From Rhea pennata (Eukaryota > Chordata > Aves > Rheiformes > Rheidae), in the NCBI RefSeq assembly GCF_028389875.1, contig NC_084663.1, positions 19,854,666 to 19,918,665 on the forward strand: a DNA stretch of 64,000 bases. The letters are read 5' to 3'. Of this stretch, positions 49,451 to 60,780 are shown in pieces. The first letter of the stretch is position 1, and the number at the start of each line of letters is the position of its first letter. The position numbers were made by a program, and so were the translations under genes. The notes under the pieces were generated by a model. It saw only the letters and a program-made list of their open reading frames with translations. It searched no databases and was not told the DNA's origin.

Positions 49451-51938
49451 GCATTTAAATAACAACAACATTAAAATGTATATTGGATCCAAAATGTATA
49501 CTGAATTACCAATTTCTAAAGGTATGCATGAACGTGATGAAATAAGAACATGATGTTTCAAAACTAAAAGGAAAAAGAAGTGCAGGTACTTTGAAATCTT
49601 TGATACACAGCAGTAATGATAAAGTCCTGTTAATATGATGCTGTGAAATGAATTTAGATGCTAATTAAAATGTTAAAAAAGTACAGACAAGAACTTTCAT
49701 TAGGATTAAATAAAATAATTCTTGATTCTCTGAACTATATAGAAAAAAATGGCTCTACTGCAGAGAAAATCCAGAAAGTAAGACTATTTTTTTTTTTTTT
49801 TTTTTGACCAAACCGATGTTCTTGCTTGCATTAATTTGGGCATCTGAATGAACACACAGAGGCTACAGCTCAGCATTTCAACCACAGGATGAACAATTTG
49901 CTTCATATTTTACTTCCTTGTAGTGGAAATAATATATTACATTTTTTTCACATGCTCTGTATTGTCCTACATCCAGCAATTTTGTATTTGTATGCTTGAC
50001 TCTAAACACATAAATAATCCCATTAAAAGTCAAGTGAATGATTCACATTCTTGAAGACAAATGTATGAGCCTAGTTATTTTGTTACTTTGTTTTAGTTAT
50101 TTCTTTTCACTAGGAAAACACAAAAGACATTCTTAGTAAATTCATGCTGTAAGTACGTTCATATTTCTTGTTCCACAAAGATTTATTCCAGATAATATTG
50201 TGAAAAAAATGTGAAAAACAAGTTAGGTAATACTTTGTTACTGTAAAACCTGTTTTTGCACAGATTTCTTAGCAAAAAGCAATAAATTCCATTTTTATTA
50301 GCAGATTATATGAATATAACCTATAGTATAAAATGAAAGTCTATGTGTCTCTGCCAGTAAAACCTAGCTATATTAATAAAGGTGTTGAGTGGCTTCAGTC
50401 ATGGTCTGATCCATGCAAACTCTCAAAAAAGTACTCATGAAAAATTCACCACTCCATTTTTTCACCTTACAGAAATTAAATTATGTATATTCTGAATTTA
50501 GTAGTTTAGTTTCAATTGGCCAGGTATTTCTTTCAGTAGACTTATGAAAATGCAAAAGAAGATTTTGGCTTTACATGTAAACATACAAGCAAAAAAAAAA
50601 ATATATGTTGTCATTCTGGCAGAGTTAACAAGTACAAATTTCAGTTCTGCCTGCATACAGAAATCATAAATAAAGCAAAGATAAACATTTAAAGACAGTA
50701 TTTAAAGAGAAGACTAGGAAAGGGAAAAGATTAAAATGAAATAATGAGATGATTGTAATACAGAAGCCCAGTGCAATACCTACTCAATTCAAAAAAAAAT
50801 TCTTTTGAGAGTCTTCCATGGTGTTCAGGTCAGATATCAAGACACATCTTTACAATATCATAAGATTTACTTTTTCTAAATGATGGAAATATACTAGTCA
50901 TGATTAAAAATAAATAAATAAATCCCTCATCTCAGTCTTATTCTGCAGAATGGCCCAGAACACAACTGAATCTTTCCTACCATTTTAGTAAGGCAAGGAG
51001 CAGAAAGGAAATTAATGTTTCTGGTTTGGTTCATATTTGTTCACAAGGATTTCAGTGATTCTATAGTATCACTGGATTTTCCCCAAGAGCAGCAAATGAC
51101 TCTTTTTTCCTAGCGTGTTCTTGCTATGAGAGACATAGTGCTATCTGTCAAAAATTGTCAAGATTTACTGCTTTAGTAACTTATAACATAAGTCAGGACA
51201 TGACATGGTGATAGATGTGAAAGCTATGGTGAGACAAGGCATCCATTCAGTTCATTTATCAGGGAACTTATAGGAGGTTTCTTTTGTTTGCAAGGCAAGT
51301 AGCAGAATAATGAATGGTGAACAGAGAAAGTTATTCCACCTTCCTTGGGCCTTGCTCAATAAAAAGGCAGTGTGCACTCCATAGGAAGTTTCCATCTGCA
51401 GTTTAAAATAGTCCTGTGTCGGGCAACATGAGATTATTTGCTCTACCTTTGCTCTACATTTCAAATATAAGGAGAGTATATGGCTTTTGCATGAAGTAGG
51501 GAGATTGCCCACTGTGTCACCTTATCCCATAATTTTGCTAGTACAGCGAAAAACTGTCAGTGGACAGCTCATGGATTATCGCTGCTACATGGTTTTGGAT
51601 TTTTTCATGCTCTGTCTATCACTAGTGTTATTAGCTTATTAAGGTAGGAACATCTGTTTATCGGCTAATTCATTTTGGCTACTCACTCCTCCGGCACTAT
51701 AAGGCCTTTTGTTAAACAGCGTACAAATCTTAACTCTTCCGATCTCTTCTAAAAAAAAATAATTGTCTGTATATTTTAATAGGTTTTGACTGGGAACCAC
51801 TGTTGTTTTGATTTTTTTTCCCTGCCTTTCAAAATAATAAACAAGCTGTACAATATCTGTCTTTTATGGGAATAAGTTTTGTGAGATCAGACACTACAAT
51901 TCTGACTCCAGTTTTAGTAAGCTGTCAAATTGTAGAGC

Positions 51939-51961
51939 AAAAAAAAAAAAAAAAAAAAAAA
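51939..51961. repeat. A23 homopolymer
   Basis: Twenty-three consecutive A without a recognisable retroposon in front of it. Confidence 0.9.
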
Positions 51962-52589
51962 CGCCTCAGAAAGAGTCTTTTTAGCTAAAGATGTACTTGA
52001 GTTGTTATTTCTTCAGGTCTTTCATTATCAACAAGACAGCGTGGAAAAGTTGAAAATAGTAAGATGTTTAGTTAAAAAAATCTCTGTAAGATTGAGAGGT
52101 GGGGAGATTTTCACTTGTCACGTAAAAAAGATTTCCTCACATAATACAACAGCTAGCGTCCTCAGGTCTCAATCGACACTGAGCCATAATAAGATTGACT
52201 AGCAAGAGTTAAATGGAAGGTATAAGCTGCTTGCTTAAATTCATGTTAAATGAGAGACTGAATAATAACAACAAAAGAAGAGTTTGTTAGAGTAGTTTCC
52301 TACCTAAGGGACTTGAGTGAGACTACAATAAATTACCTATACAAATTCCATTTAGACTAAAACTTACAAGAATAAAAAAGCGAATACTATTAAAAATTGT
52401 ATGCTGTAGAGGAGCTGGTCTGAATTTTCAGTCAGTAATAGATATATATTTATTTTTCTTAATTTTATATATACAAGAAAATCCCTATAATAGACAGTGC
52501 TGCAGTATTATTATATTGCTTAGTTCTGACAGATTAATACTACCATAAAAATGAGTAATAAAATGCTAAATGAGTAAGGGGTTGTCTGT

Positions 52590-52870
52590 TCTGGAGCACC
52601 CCATCTAGCAATTATTTTTAAAATGTTTTTTTCACAAAAGATAATCAAATTCAGCTTTATTAAGAAGGGACAGAGCAAGCGTAGGCAGCAATTAATTAGG
52701 AACAAGCAGATTGCATTAGAATCCTTGGTAGCCATTGCGAAGACCTCTACAATTTGATTTTCATTGGCACGAGGAACCACCAGCCCTCACACAAGGGTTA
52801 ATGATCAGCACTTACAAGAATAGCATCATTAACGCTTTAAATTGCAAAGTTCCTGGCTCATTCTCTCCTC
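52590..52870. promoter_or_regulatory. Candidate conserved non-coding element
   Basis: Repeat-free block with AGATAATCAAAT, AGCAATTAATTAGG, CATTAG, TTAATGATCAGC and TCATTAACG. It keeps several CpGs (AAGCG, TTGCGAAG, GCACGAGG, AACGC), which are otherwise rare here. The motif density suggests enhancer-type DNA; this is inference. Confidence 0.25.
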
Positions 52871-54289
52871 TTCTTTCAGCGTAAATAGTACTCATGCTTT
52901 TTTGGAAGTTTCTTGGTTATTTTTGCTGAACTTTTAAGTATCTTGCTTCTTGAAGGTATACTACTCCAAAATAACAGTCTTCATTTGAGAGTATTTACCT
53001 CCCAATCATTTTTAGTATGCTTCAGTTACTAGTGTGGGATTGTAATCATATACTCTTGACATAGGCGAAACCTGAACTTTTAAAGGAAATTTTACCTGAG
53101 CAAAAACATAAAATACTTTATTATTATTATTATTCACGGTGTCATTTCTGATACCTTCTTACAGACAAAAACTATTTTATATTTGAAGTTCAATCTTTTC
53201 TTTTTTTTTTTTTTTTCCCCCTCTCTCTAGTCCAAGAGGAATAGAGGTGTTTAAGCCTGGCTGTCAGCAGGCAGTTCTGTAAGCACACAACTTGCCCTAT
53301 CACCAGCAAAAAGCAAATGAACCATCTCCATTGTAATGTTGAAGTTCTGAGTTTCACTCACAATTTACTTTCTTTGCGGGCAATATAATCACGCCTTATG
53401 CAATACACCACTCAGGCAACAGAAAAAAAGCATGCAGAATAAAAATAAAATACATAAGGGCTTTTTAGAGGACAGCAAACTTGGATCATTCCAGTAAACC
53501 CAGTGACAGTAGAAATCAATCTTGCCAAAGTTTTTTCTCAGTAAACTCCTGGTGAAATTAGTAAAGTTTTCTGGCTTTAATGTTAAAATTTTCTTGCCTC
53601 ACCCCTACTTTATTTTTTTTCTATATCAAGCTGTCTATTTGTATCCTCTATTAAAATACTTCTGATTGTTATGGTATAAATATATGTATGTGTGCTGGGG
53701 GGGGTGTTTATTTTTTATTTACTTTTATTTTGAAGGTATTTGCTTGGATTTCTACCCCCTAGTCCTCATTAAAAAATATTTTCATTCAGTTTAGTAGAAG
53801 ACCTGTCTGAGTGAAACACTGCTGAGTGGACCGTGGATTTACCCACCTGCCCTGGGCTATATTTTCTGAAGAGTAGACAGATATAATTTGGAGGGAAAAT
53901 TGCTTCAAATTCAATACAGTAATTGATTGCACAAATGAACTATTAGTCAGGGGAGTAAAACTATAGCTAGCTGTGAATTTCCAGAAGGATATCAGTACAC
54001 TATAGGAGATAAAATTCAGTGTTGATAAATGAAAATGCACAGACAACGAGATAAGCAACCGTAGATATGTTTGGCAGTCATAGTTCTAAATTATCTATTA
54101 ATAACTCAGGAGACTGATTTTGGCTATCTCTCAGAGAGGTCAGAAACCCCCTGGGGTCAAGAACATTAGGTATGGCAGAAAAGGAAGAGAGCTGACAGCA
54201 GAAGGCAACAGTGTACCATAGTATAAACCCTTGGCACACCTACGGTCTAAACACTGAGTGCAAGTCTCCCAAAAAAGGAGTAAGAGCAC

Positions 54290-54690
54290 AATGAAGGTGC
54301 TGAGAAAGGCATCAAGGGTAATCAGCAGGAGGGAAGAATTTCCACCTCAAGAGAGGTTATACAAACAGGACCCTGGGCTTAGAAGTGCAGTGAGGAAGCA
54401 GGGTTAAGACAAATGTAAAATATATATGTGTGTGTATATGTATATGTATATGTATATAGGTATATATACAATGACATGAAGAAAGTGTCTAATTGTCAAA
54501 TAAACACTATTTTTTTATAGCACACAAAACTGAAGGGAACTCAGTAAAATATCATAATTGCAGTTTTTAACTTTTTCCTCATGATGCATAGTTAACCTAT
54601 AGAACTCATTGCTTGCAACGTCATAGATACCTAAATATAAAATTAAAAAAACTATGAGACAAGTTCATGTTGGAAAAAAAGAAGTGACCT
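54290..54690 (+). mobile_element. Very old CR1/L3-like LINE relic split by a microsatellite
   Basis: The left part (54297-54420) can be read as KASRVISRREEFPPQERLYKQ, matching the K-A-x-x-M-I-x-G-L-E...EERL block of CR1-type ORF2. The right part (54500-54690) follows the ORF2 C-terminus: GTTAACCTATAGAACTCATT (54591-54610) corresponds to the V-N-x-W-N-S-L-P region of L3/CR1 elements. Between them sits a TA/TG microsatellite (54417-54471). No usable frame is left. Identification is by weak collinear similarity. Confidence 0.6.
54417..54471. repeat. (TATATG)n-type microsatellite
   Basis: TA, TG and TATATG units in succession, lying inside a LINE relic. Confidence 0.95.
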
Positions 54691-55816
54691 GTGAAACACA
54701 GAAAGTAGAAGGAAACTCTTGTTTACATAAGCCATAAACCACAACCTGTCAGAAACTGCTTATATCATTCTGTATGCACTATTTTTATATACTTTTCTAT
54801 ACAACCCCTACAAAAATACTTTTAAAAGCAACATGTCAAGAAATTTCAGAATAGATGAAAAACAGAGTTTTAGAATATATAATAGGAAAATAGGGCATTT
54901 TAATTTTTTTCGTTTTGGTAGGATAGAGGAGAAAAGGAACTGTGAAATACAAAGACATAGTCTCCAGCTCAAGTGATCTCCATTTCATCTTTCACCTCAT
55001 CAACTCATTATAAAGAAGATTTTTAGAAAAATATATTGACAACCTTTACTTAATAATAAAAGAGCAGGTAATCAAAATCCAATGTTACTGCTCGTGTGTG
55101 TAGTGCTTTGGTAAATTGAAATGTTATGACTCTCAAATAAGGCTAAGGAGTGCATGCAATAAAGGTTTCTGTAACCTTCTAATCCTAATCTTTCTTAAAT
55201 CTAAAACTAATCTTTCTGAAGAGTTATTGAGAGTAAGAGCTTTACAGCCACTTAGAATCGCTCTCCAAAAAATCTTCTCTCTCTCTCCATCTGCTCTCAG
55301 GAAGTCCAGGGATATTAGACTCCCTAAGCTAAAAGTAGCCTTGGTGCTTCTCCTCCAGTATTAGAAAAAAAATACAATGTCCATTCTGAAGCACATTTTT
55401 TATATATATTCTTACATTACTGCAGAATTAAAAAAAAAAAAAAAAAAAAAGTAATCCCAGTATTGAGTTAAAGAGTTTGAGTGTTACAGAAAAAAGGCAA
55501 GAGTGAAGGAATTTCTACATCCCCCTACTCCCTACTCTGAAGAAAATAGTTGTTTAAGGCTATGTCCAAGGTCAGTGTTTTGGAAGAGGAACTCTGAGTA
55601 GATCCAGAGGTGGGAAGATCACTCTAGGGCAGAGCTTCAAAAAGTCCAGGTGGTGGTATCATCCATGAGGCAGTGTGGCAAACCTGCCTTTACTGTGGAC
55701 ATCAGGAAACACCTAGTCTCCTCCATTCCTACTTGTGAGCAGGATTGAACAAAAAGTTTTATCTTGAGTTTGGTTTTTCTCTTCTTGTTTATAACATTTT
55801 GAGTTATACAGTCCAC

Positions 55817-55878
55817 AAAAATAAAATAAAATAAAATAAAATAAAATAAAATAAAATAAAATAAAATAAAATAAAATA
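55817..55878. repeat. (AAAAT)n pentanucleotide microsatellite
   Basis: About 12 perfect AAAAT units in 62 bp. Frames on the minus strand become repetitive Phe/Ile/Leu/Tyr and are artefacts. Confidence 0.97.
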
Positions 55879-57205
55879 TTGCCTGGACTTGGCAACAAAT
55901 CAGAATCATTAAACAGAGAATAATGAGCGGTCAAAGTTGTCTTTGAAACAAACATTTCAGAAATCACAATCAGTAAAAAGAAGTAATGTCTGCATTTTCT
56001 GGCTACACAACCTACAATAAATTATTCATCGTTATATTAGTTCCTAACTATCGCAGGCAGTCATCTTTGCTCAGATTTTTCCTTCTGCCCTTATAAATAT
56101 TATTCTTCTTTGCTTTACTAAAATAAATGCAAAGTAACCTATTGTCATTAAAATTCCCTAAAGGTTACCTTGCAGATAAATATGCCTATTCAAAATCATC
56201 ACCAAATTACATTTAGCCAGGATGATTTTCATCATGTCAGACAAGCTGTAGTGGTTAGTAAGCCTGTGCTATCCTGATGGACAGGGACTTGGTGTTAGTT
56301 GCTCATTTTTTTCATCACATTCTATCTGAATTACAGCAATCCAGTTGAACTAATCATGAAGCTGGCAAACTCTAGAAAACTACAACCTCTCTCCTCAACA
56401 TGAACTATAGCAAGCATAGGAAACCCATTTTCTATTTTCTACACTTTAAAAAGATGTTGAGTCCAATTAAAGATCTCTACCATTATCTTCAATAGTATAA
56501 GCTTATACTTTGAAAAACAAAAACAGCAACAAAAAACCTTAAATCCTAGGATTCAGCAGGTGACAAACTTGCAATTTTATTGCAAAGGAACTTTCTGTCT
56601 AAAGAATAAGTTTTACTCTTCAGGAGGCAAGAGGGTATATGCTTCCTATGAAATAAAAACACTGATGAGTTGATGAGACTCCTATTTATTAGAAATAGGA
56701 GAAGCTACTCTATAGGCAATCTTTAAAGTTAAACAACTCTGAGGCATGCAGAATCGATGATGAGACAAGTAATCTGGAAACATCTGTCTAGCTTGCACAC
56801 AGAAACAATATACCTTCATTTACATGGTGCTAAACCCAAGGCTTGAGAGGTAGATATTATTAGCTCAGGTTCAGTGCCACAAAAATATAACTACACTGCT
56901 TCTGAATTTGAGTGGTAAGGCTACAGGACACTTAACTCGTGTGTTTTTTCCCATATGGATCAAGAAGTGGTAGCAAGCTCCCACAGGAAATATGAACAAT
57001 TATCTTACCTTCCTTCTCATAACCCACTGTCTCTAACATAGATTCATTTACTAAAAAGAAGGCCAAATAAAACCTTGGACAAAACAGCTGCCTTATACAA
57101 ACTTCTGGAGACAGAAAATGAACAACAAGTAACAAGCTTAGTTTTATTGGCCAGTGAACTGCTGGTTGGTTCTCATATTCTCAGTAAAGAAGATAGTGTA
57201 AAATA

Positions 57206-57321
57206 GTATATATATACACATATATATGTGTATATTTTTATATATGTATGTTTCATATATGTGTATGTGTGTGTATATATATGTGTATGTGTATATATGT
57301 GCGTATATATACATATATATA
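57206..57321. repeat. (TA)n/(TG)n/TATG compound microsatellite
   Basis: About 115 bp made of TA, TG, TATG and CA units with partial self-complementarity. Confidence 0.95.
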
Positions 57322-57525
57322 AAACAAAACAGAAGAGACTATGTGGTAAGCCTACCTACTGACCTGCCTTTACAGTCTATGCTTGGTAGTCATTCATATT
57401 TTCACTCACTCTACTCCCCACAGGGATTGTTAACCAGAGGAGCTAGTTGAACAATGGGATTTTAAAAAGTAAAAATGCAGTATGCAAACATGCATAGAAT
57501 GCATTCAGCATTTACAAGAAAATAA

Positions 57526-57744
57526 AAGAGAAAGGAGAAAGGAGAAGAGAAAGGAGAAAGGAGAAAGGAGAAAGGAGAAAGGAGAAAGGAGAAAGGAGAA
57601 AGAGAAGAGAAGAGAAGAGAAGAGACGAGAAGGGAAGAGAAGAGAAGAGAAGAGAAGAGAAGAGAAGAGAAGAAAGAAGAGAAGAGAAGAGAAGAGAAGA
57701 GAAGAGAAGAGAAGAGAAGAGAAGAGAAGAGAAGAGAAGAGAAG
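57526..57744. repeat. Compound (GGAGAAA)n / (GAGAA)n microsatellite
   Basis: A heptamer array, GGAGAAA (about 57528-57602, roughly 10 units), passes directly into a pentamer array, GAGAA (about 57603-57743, roughly 28 units, with single-base variants at 57626 and 57633). The whole 219 bp is purine on the plus strand but for one C. The Lys/Glu/Arg-rich frame on plus and the Leu/Ser/Phe-rich frame on minus are by-products. Confidence 0.97.
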
Positions 57745-58349
57745 CTTATTCTGCAACATGCAAGATCATTACTTTCAGTAATTAAGAGAAGATTCCTCCA
57801 GGATAGAATTGTAAGCTGTTGTTTTCACTAATTAGAATTCTGTTAAGAGAGTACTAGACTCTAATTTAAAGTAGATACTCTATTCAACTTGAGCACAAAC
57901 AAACATTTTAACTTGGATTCTAATTACCCTTTTCCTCATGTAAATTATATTTCTTTTGATTGACGTTTCTCTACCACTGAGAGTTAGCTATGCTAGATCT
58001 ATTGTTTCTACTGGGATTTACACCACTTAAAGAAAGTAGTTTCTAATCTACTCTTCATTCACACACTGCAGGATACAGACACATATCATGCATGTTTCCC
58101 TGAATCCAGGAGGAGCAGTCACTCTGAGACCTAGTAACCTCTTTTTCTCTGAAGTTAGTTTAACGGAAATACTTTTTGTCTATTTACATAAGGATATAAT
58201 ATGCTGTTTTAGTGAGATCACTAAAGAATTTGTGAATATAACTCCAAGTTTTATGAACTTCTTCCTATTAAATCACCAGTGGTTTTCAACCACAGGTAAG
58301 AAGTAGACTCTTAAAAGAGGTTTTTACTTATAGACATGGGATGTATCTC

Positions 58350-58805
58350 AGAAGGTCACCTAGTTCATCTTCTGTCAAGGCAGAAGTCACTGTAACTGGG
58401 TCTTTAGTCAAACAGGTATTTCTAATCATGTCTTACAGAATAATGGAGACCCCAAACTATACATGCAATCTATTCCAGCACTTCATTATCTTTAATAGCA
58501 TTAGGAAGTTTTACTTAACATCTAAAATAAATTTGTCTTGTTACAACCTAAGTTCAATACTACCTGTCCTATCCTTCACAGGATGGAAAATAGAGTATGA
58601 TTTTCCTCTCTACAGTAGTGTTTATATATTTAAAAATTGTCATGTTCGATTTACCTTTCTCTCCTTGTCTTCTCAGACTAAATACCCTCATTCTTTCATA
58701 TTTTCTGGACTTTTAATCATTCATGTTATTCTTTTCCAAACCAGCATCAGTTATTTTACATCTTTAATAAAGTGCAACACTTGGAGCACAACACAATGTT
58801 TGCAC
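58350..58805 (-). mobile_element. Very old CR1-like LINE relic
   Basis: On the minus strand this region follows the 3' part of an old CR1. The 58355-58385 segment corresponds to the short 3' region (complement of CCTAGTTCATCTTCTGTCAAGG). 58470-58580 corresponds to the conserved C-terminal block with the complement of TTAGGAAGTTTTACTTAACA, and 58665-58800 to the region before it (complement of CTTCTCAGACTAAATACCCT and GTGCAACACTTGGAGCACAA). Stops occur in all coding frames. A 155-codon frame on the plus strand (58341-58808) is its antisense and not a gene. Confidence 0.65.
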
Positions 58806-58809
58806 TGAA

Positions 58810-60465
58810 ACCTTGTCAGTAACCAATAAAGAAAAAATACTTCTTGTCTTGCAGATTATTCTAATTTTCCATTTTTATATCTAAATAGCATTACTTTCTC
58901 ATGTTAAGCTTATAATCAGTTTTGACTCTGAAATAATTTTCCACACAAATTTTGCTTCTGATTTTCAAAAGTCTAGGTGAATTCAAAGAGGCTGATAAGA
59001 CCAGTAGGATATTCAAAAACTCTTAATCTGGTTAGAGGGTCTAAATTCTGCTGAACTCATCTAACAACTTCCTGAAATCCAGCAAAGAGTCAGATGTGTG
59101 CAGGTATTTCAGTACCTAAAGATACAGAAGATGCCTGGTCATATTTTCTGAAGTCATTAAGCAAATATTACTGTTGTAACTCCTTAAATTCCTCTGAGGG
59201 TCTGGACACGCTGGAGAATTCCCATTAGTATCTGCAGGAAAGAAGCATGTAAGTGTTTCTTACTGCAAAGTATATGCATCTTCTGGTATCAAAATATCAT
59301 CAAAGACCTATCTTGAGGTATGAACTGTAAAAGTTCAAAGTCACTCAGTCCTTGATGGCGAACACATCTACATCACTATTTATAACCGCTGTTCATAAAC
59401 CAACTGAACCTGCTGAAAAAAAAGAGACTAGCTTTTGGAGGGAGAAACTTTCAAGCCACACACAGCAGATATTTATGTAAATTCAGCATGCAACACCATG
59501 AGGAGCTGCAAGAAAGGAAAGGAAAGGAAAGGAAAGGAAAGGAAAGGAAAGGAAAGGAAAGGAAAGGAAAGGAAAGGAAAGGAAAGGAAAGGAAAGGAAA
59601 GGAAAGGAAAGGAAAGGAAAGGCCCTTCTACTCCAACTTTTAAAATTTGTGTAAACAGCAAATAAAATAGGCATGGAGAGGTCATAATAAAGCACACTGT
59701 TTTTCCCAGCTCCTCAGGATCAAAACATTAATTTAACCATTACACATGCCTGAGAAACACAGGATCTGTAAAAGAACCTGATTTAAGTATAAGTAATCAA
59801 TATAGTTTAAATATGATAATGTAAATCAGAATTTCACTGTGGGGTTTTCACTGAGATTACTAACCTGACTTTCTTTGTGTGTTAAGTTAACTGTAGTCGT
59901 TGACCTAGTCAGAGAACTTTTCTACGTCCTTAACTCACATCTATTATCCAGATAAGCTATAAAAATGTGTAAAGAATCTGTGTAAAGATTTTTCAAACTT
60001 ATTTAAAATTTATTTCTAGACATATTTTAAATGACTATAAAATGAAAAAAAGACAAGTAAACAAACAAACGACAACAACAAATGCACAGAAGTCCTGGAA
60101 AGTTTGAATAACTGTTTGGAAAGCACGTCAGAACCTCAGATAAAAAGTCCTATATTTTTCCTAATTATTATAGTAAAACATTAAATCATGTTTTATTTGT
60201 ACTCCAAAGTAGCCATGGTTAGATGGGAAGATATGCCTGAAAAAATAGAAACCCAAGTCATTAACAGTTTCTTAAGGACAGCTGCCACAATTAAATATCT
60301 TTGTATTTGTTCTCTTTATTTTGCTGATCAGTTGCAGGTTAGAGAAACTTTGTCTTCACTTTGAAATACAGAATTTACTAAACTGAGCTACACTACCCAC
60401 CTTAATTAAAAAATATATTAGGTGATCTTTCCACTGTAGCATTTTTCAGAACATAAAATTGTTAA
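58810..60465. other. AT-rich unique DNA with a long (GGAAA)n
   Basis: No gene recognised; only the pentanucleotide repeat at 59512-59622 stands out. Confidence 0.5.
59512..59622. repeat. Perfect (GGAAA)n pentanucleotide microsatellite
   Basis: Twenty-two uninterrupted GGAAA units over 111 bp, with no mismatch. Frames across it read as repeats of Lys/Gly/Glu/Arg on plus or Phe/Leu/Ser/Pro on minus and are artefacts. Confidence 0.98.
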
Positions 60466-60469
60466 GGAA

Positions 60470-60780
60470 TGTTATGGAGGCCACGGCCTCCGGCAGACGC
60501 CGGGCCCCAGGGATCCCTCCTGCGCGCTGCTGGATCCCAGCCCGGCTCTCCATCACAGACTGATGAATGCGGCTGCTGCTCTCCCGTTTACAGGTTCAGC
60601 CAGTAGCAGGGCCGAGCATGTACCCTGGAGACACACGCACAAGCACGTGCACGCAGCTGGCTACAAGGACCGGCACAGACAAGGTGCTGCCTTCAGAACC
60701 GTCCGCATATGAGATTACAAAAACCAACGTAAATGTAACTGTGAACAGCTGAGTCCCCTTCCTTCTCGCTGGCTAGGAAA
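60470..60780. other. CpG-rich, GC-rich patch of unknown origin
   Basis: About 18 CpG dinucleotides in roughly 310 bp, against almost none in the flanks. It opens with a perfect 7-bp inverted repeat, GGAGGCC-AC-GGCCTCC (60476-60491). No family signature was recognised. Possibilities are a small CpG island or exon of an unrecognised gene, or a fragment of an LTR. A TTTACAG/GTTCAG sequence at about 60588-60600 looks like a splice acceptor but has no supported exon behind it. Confidence 0.6.

Larger units (their letters stand above)
48845..54285. other. AT-rich unique DNA with homopolymers
   Basis: No gene recognised. It contains T28 at 49423-49450, T19 at 49787-49805, A23 at 51939-51961, (TTA)n at about 53118-53134 and a T/C tract at 53201-53228. 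Repeat-free blocks at 51480-51720 and 52590-52870 look enhancer-like. Confidence 0.5.
54695..58345. other. AT-rich unique DNA with long microsatellites
   Basis: No gene recognised. It holds A21 at 55430-55450, (AAAAT)n at 55817-55878, a TA/TG tract at 57206-57321 and a compound GA-rich repeat at 57526-57744. Confidence 0.5.

Noticed and set aside
57482..57781. 99-codon Lys/Glu/Arg-rich open frame
   Set aside because: It is a by-product of the GA-rich microsatellite; the same applies to the Leu/Ser-rich minus frame at 57505-57759.
58341..58808. 155-codon plus-strand frame
   Set aside because: It coincides with an old minus-strand LINE relic and is read antisense.
59435..59697. Repetitive frames across the (GGAAA)n on both strands
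   Set aside because: A perfect pentamer repeat is open in several frames automatically; there is no coding signal.
60567..60752. 61-codon frame in the CpG-rich patch
   Set aside because: It is open, but without recognisable domain or convincing splice structure; likely chance in GC-rich sequence.
60465..60779. Solo LTR with AGGAA target duplication
   Set aside because: AGGAA occurs on both sides and the segment starts with TG, but it would end in CT instead of CA, and no polyadenylation signal or family match was seen.
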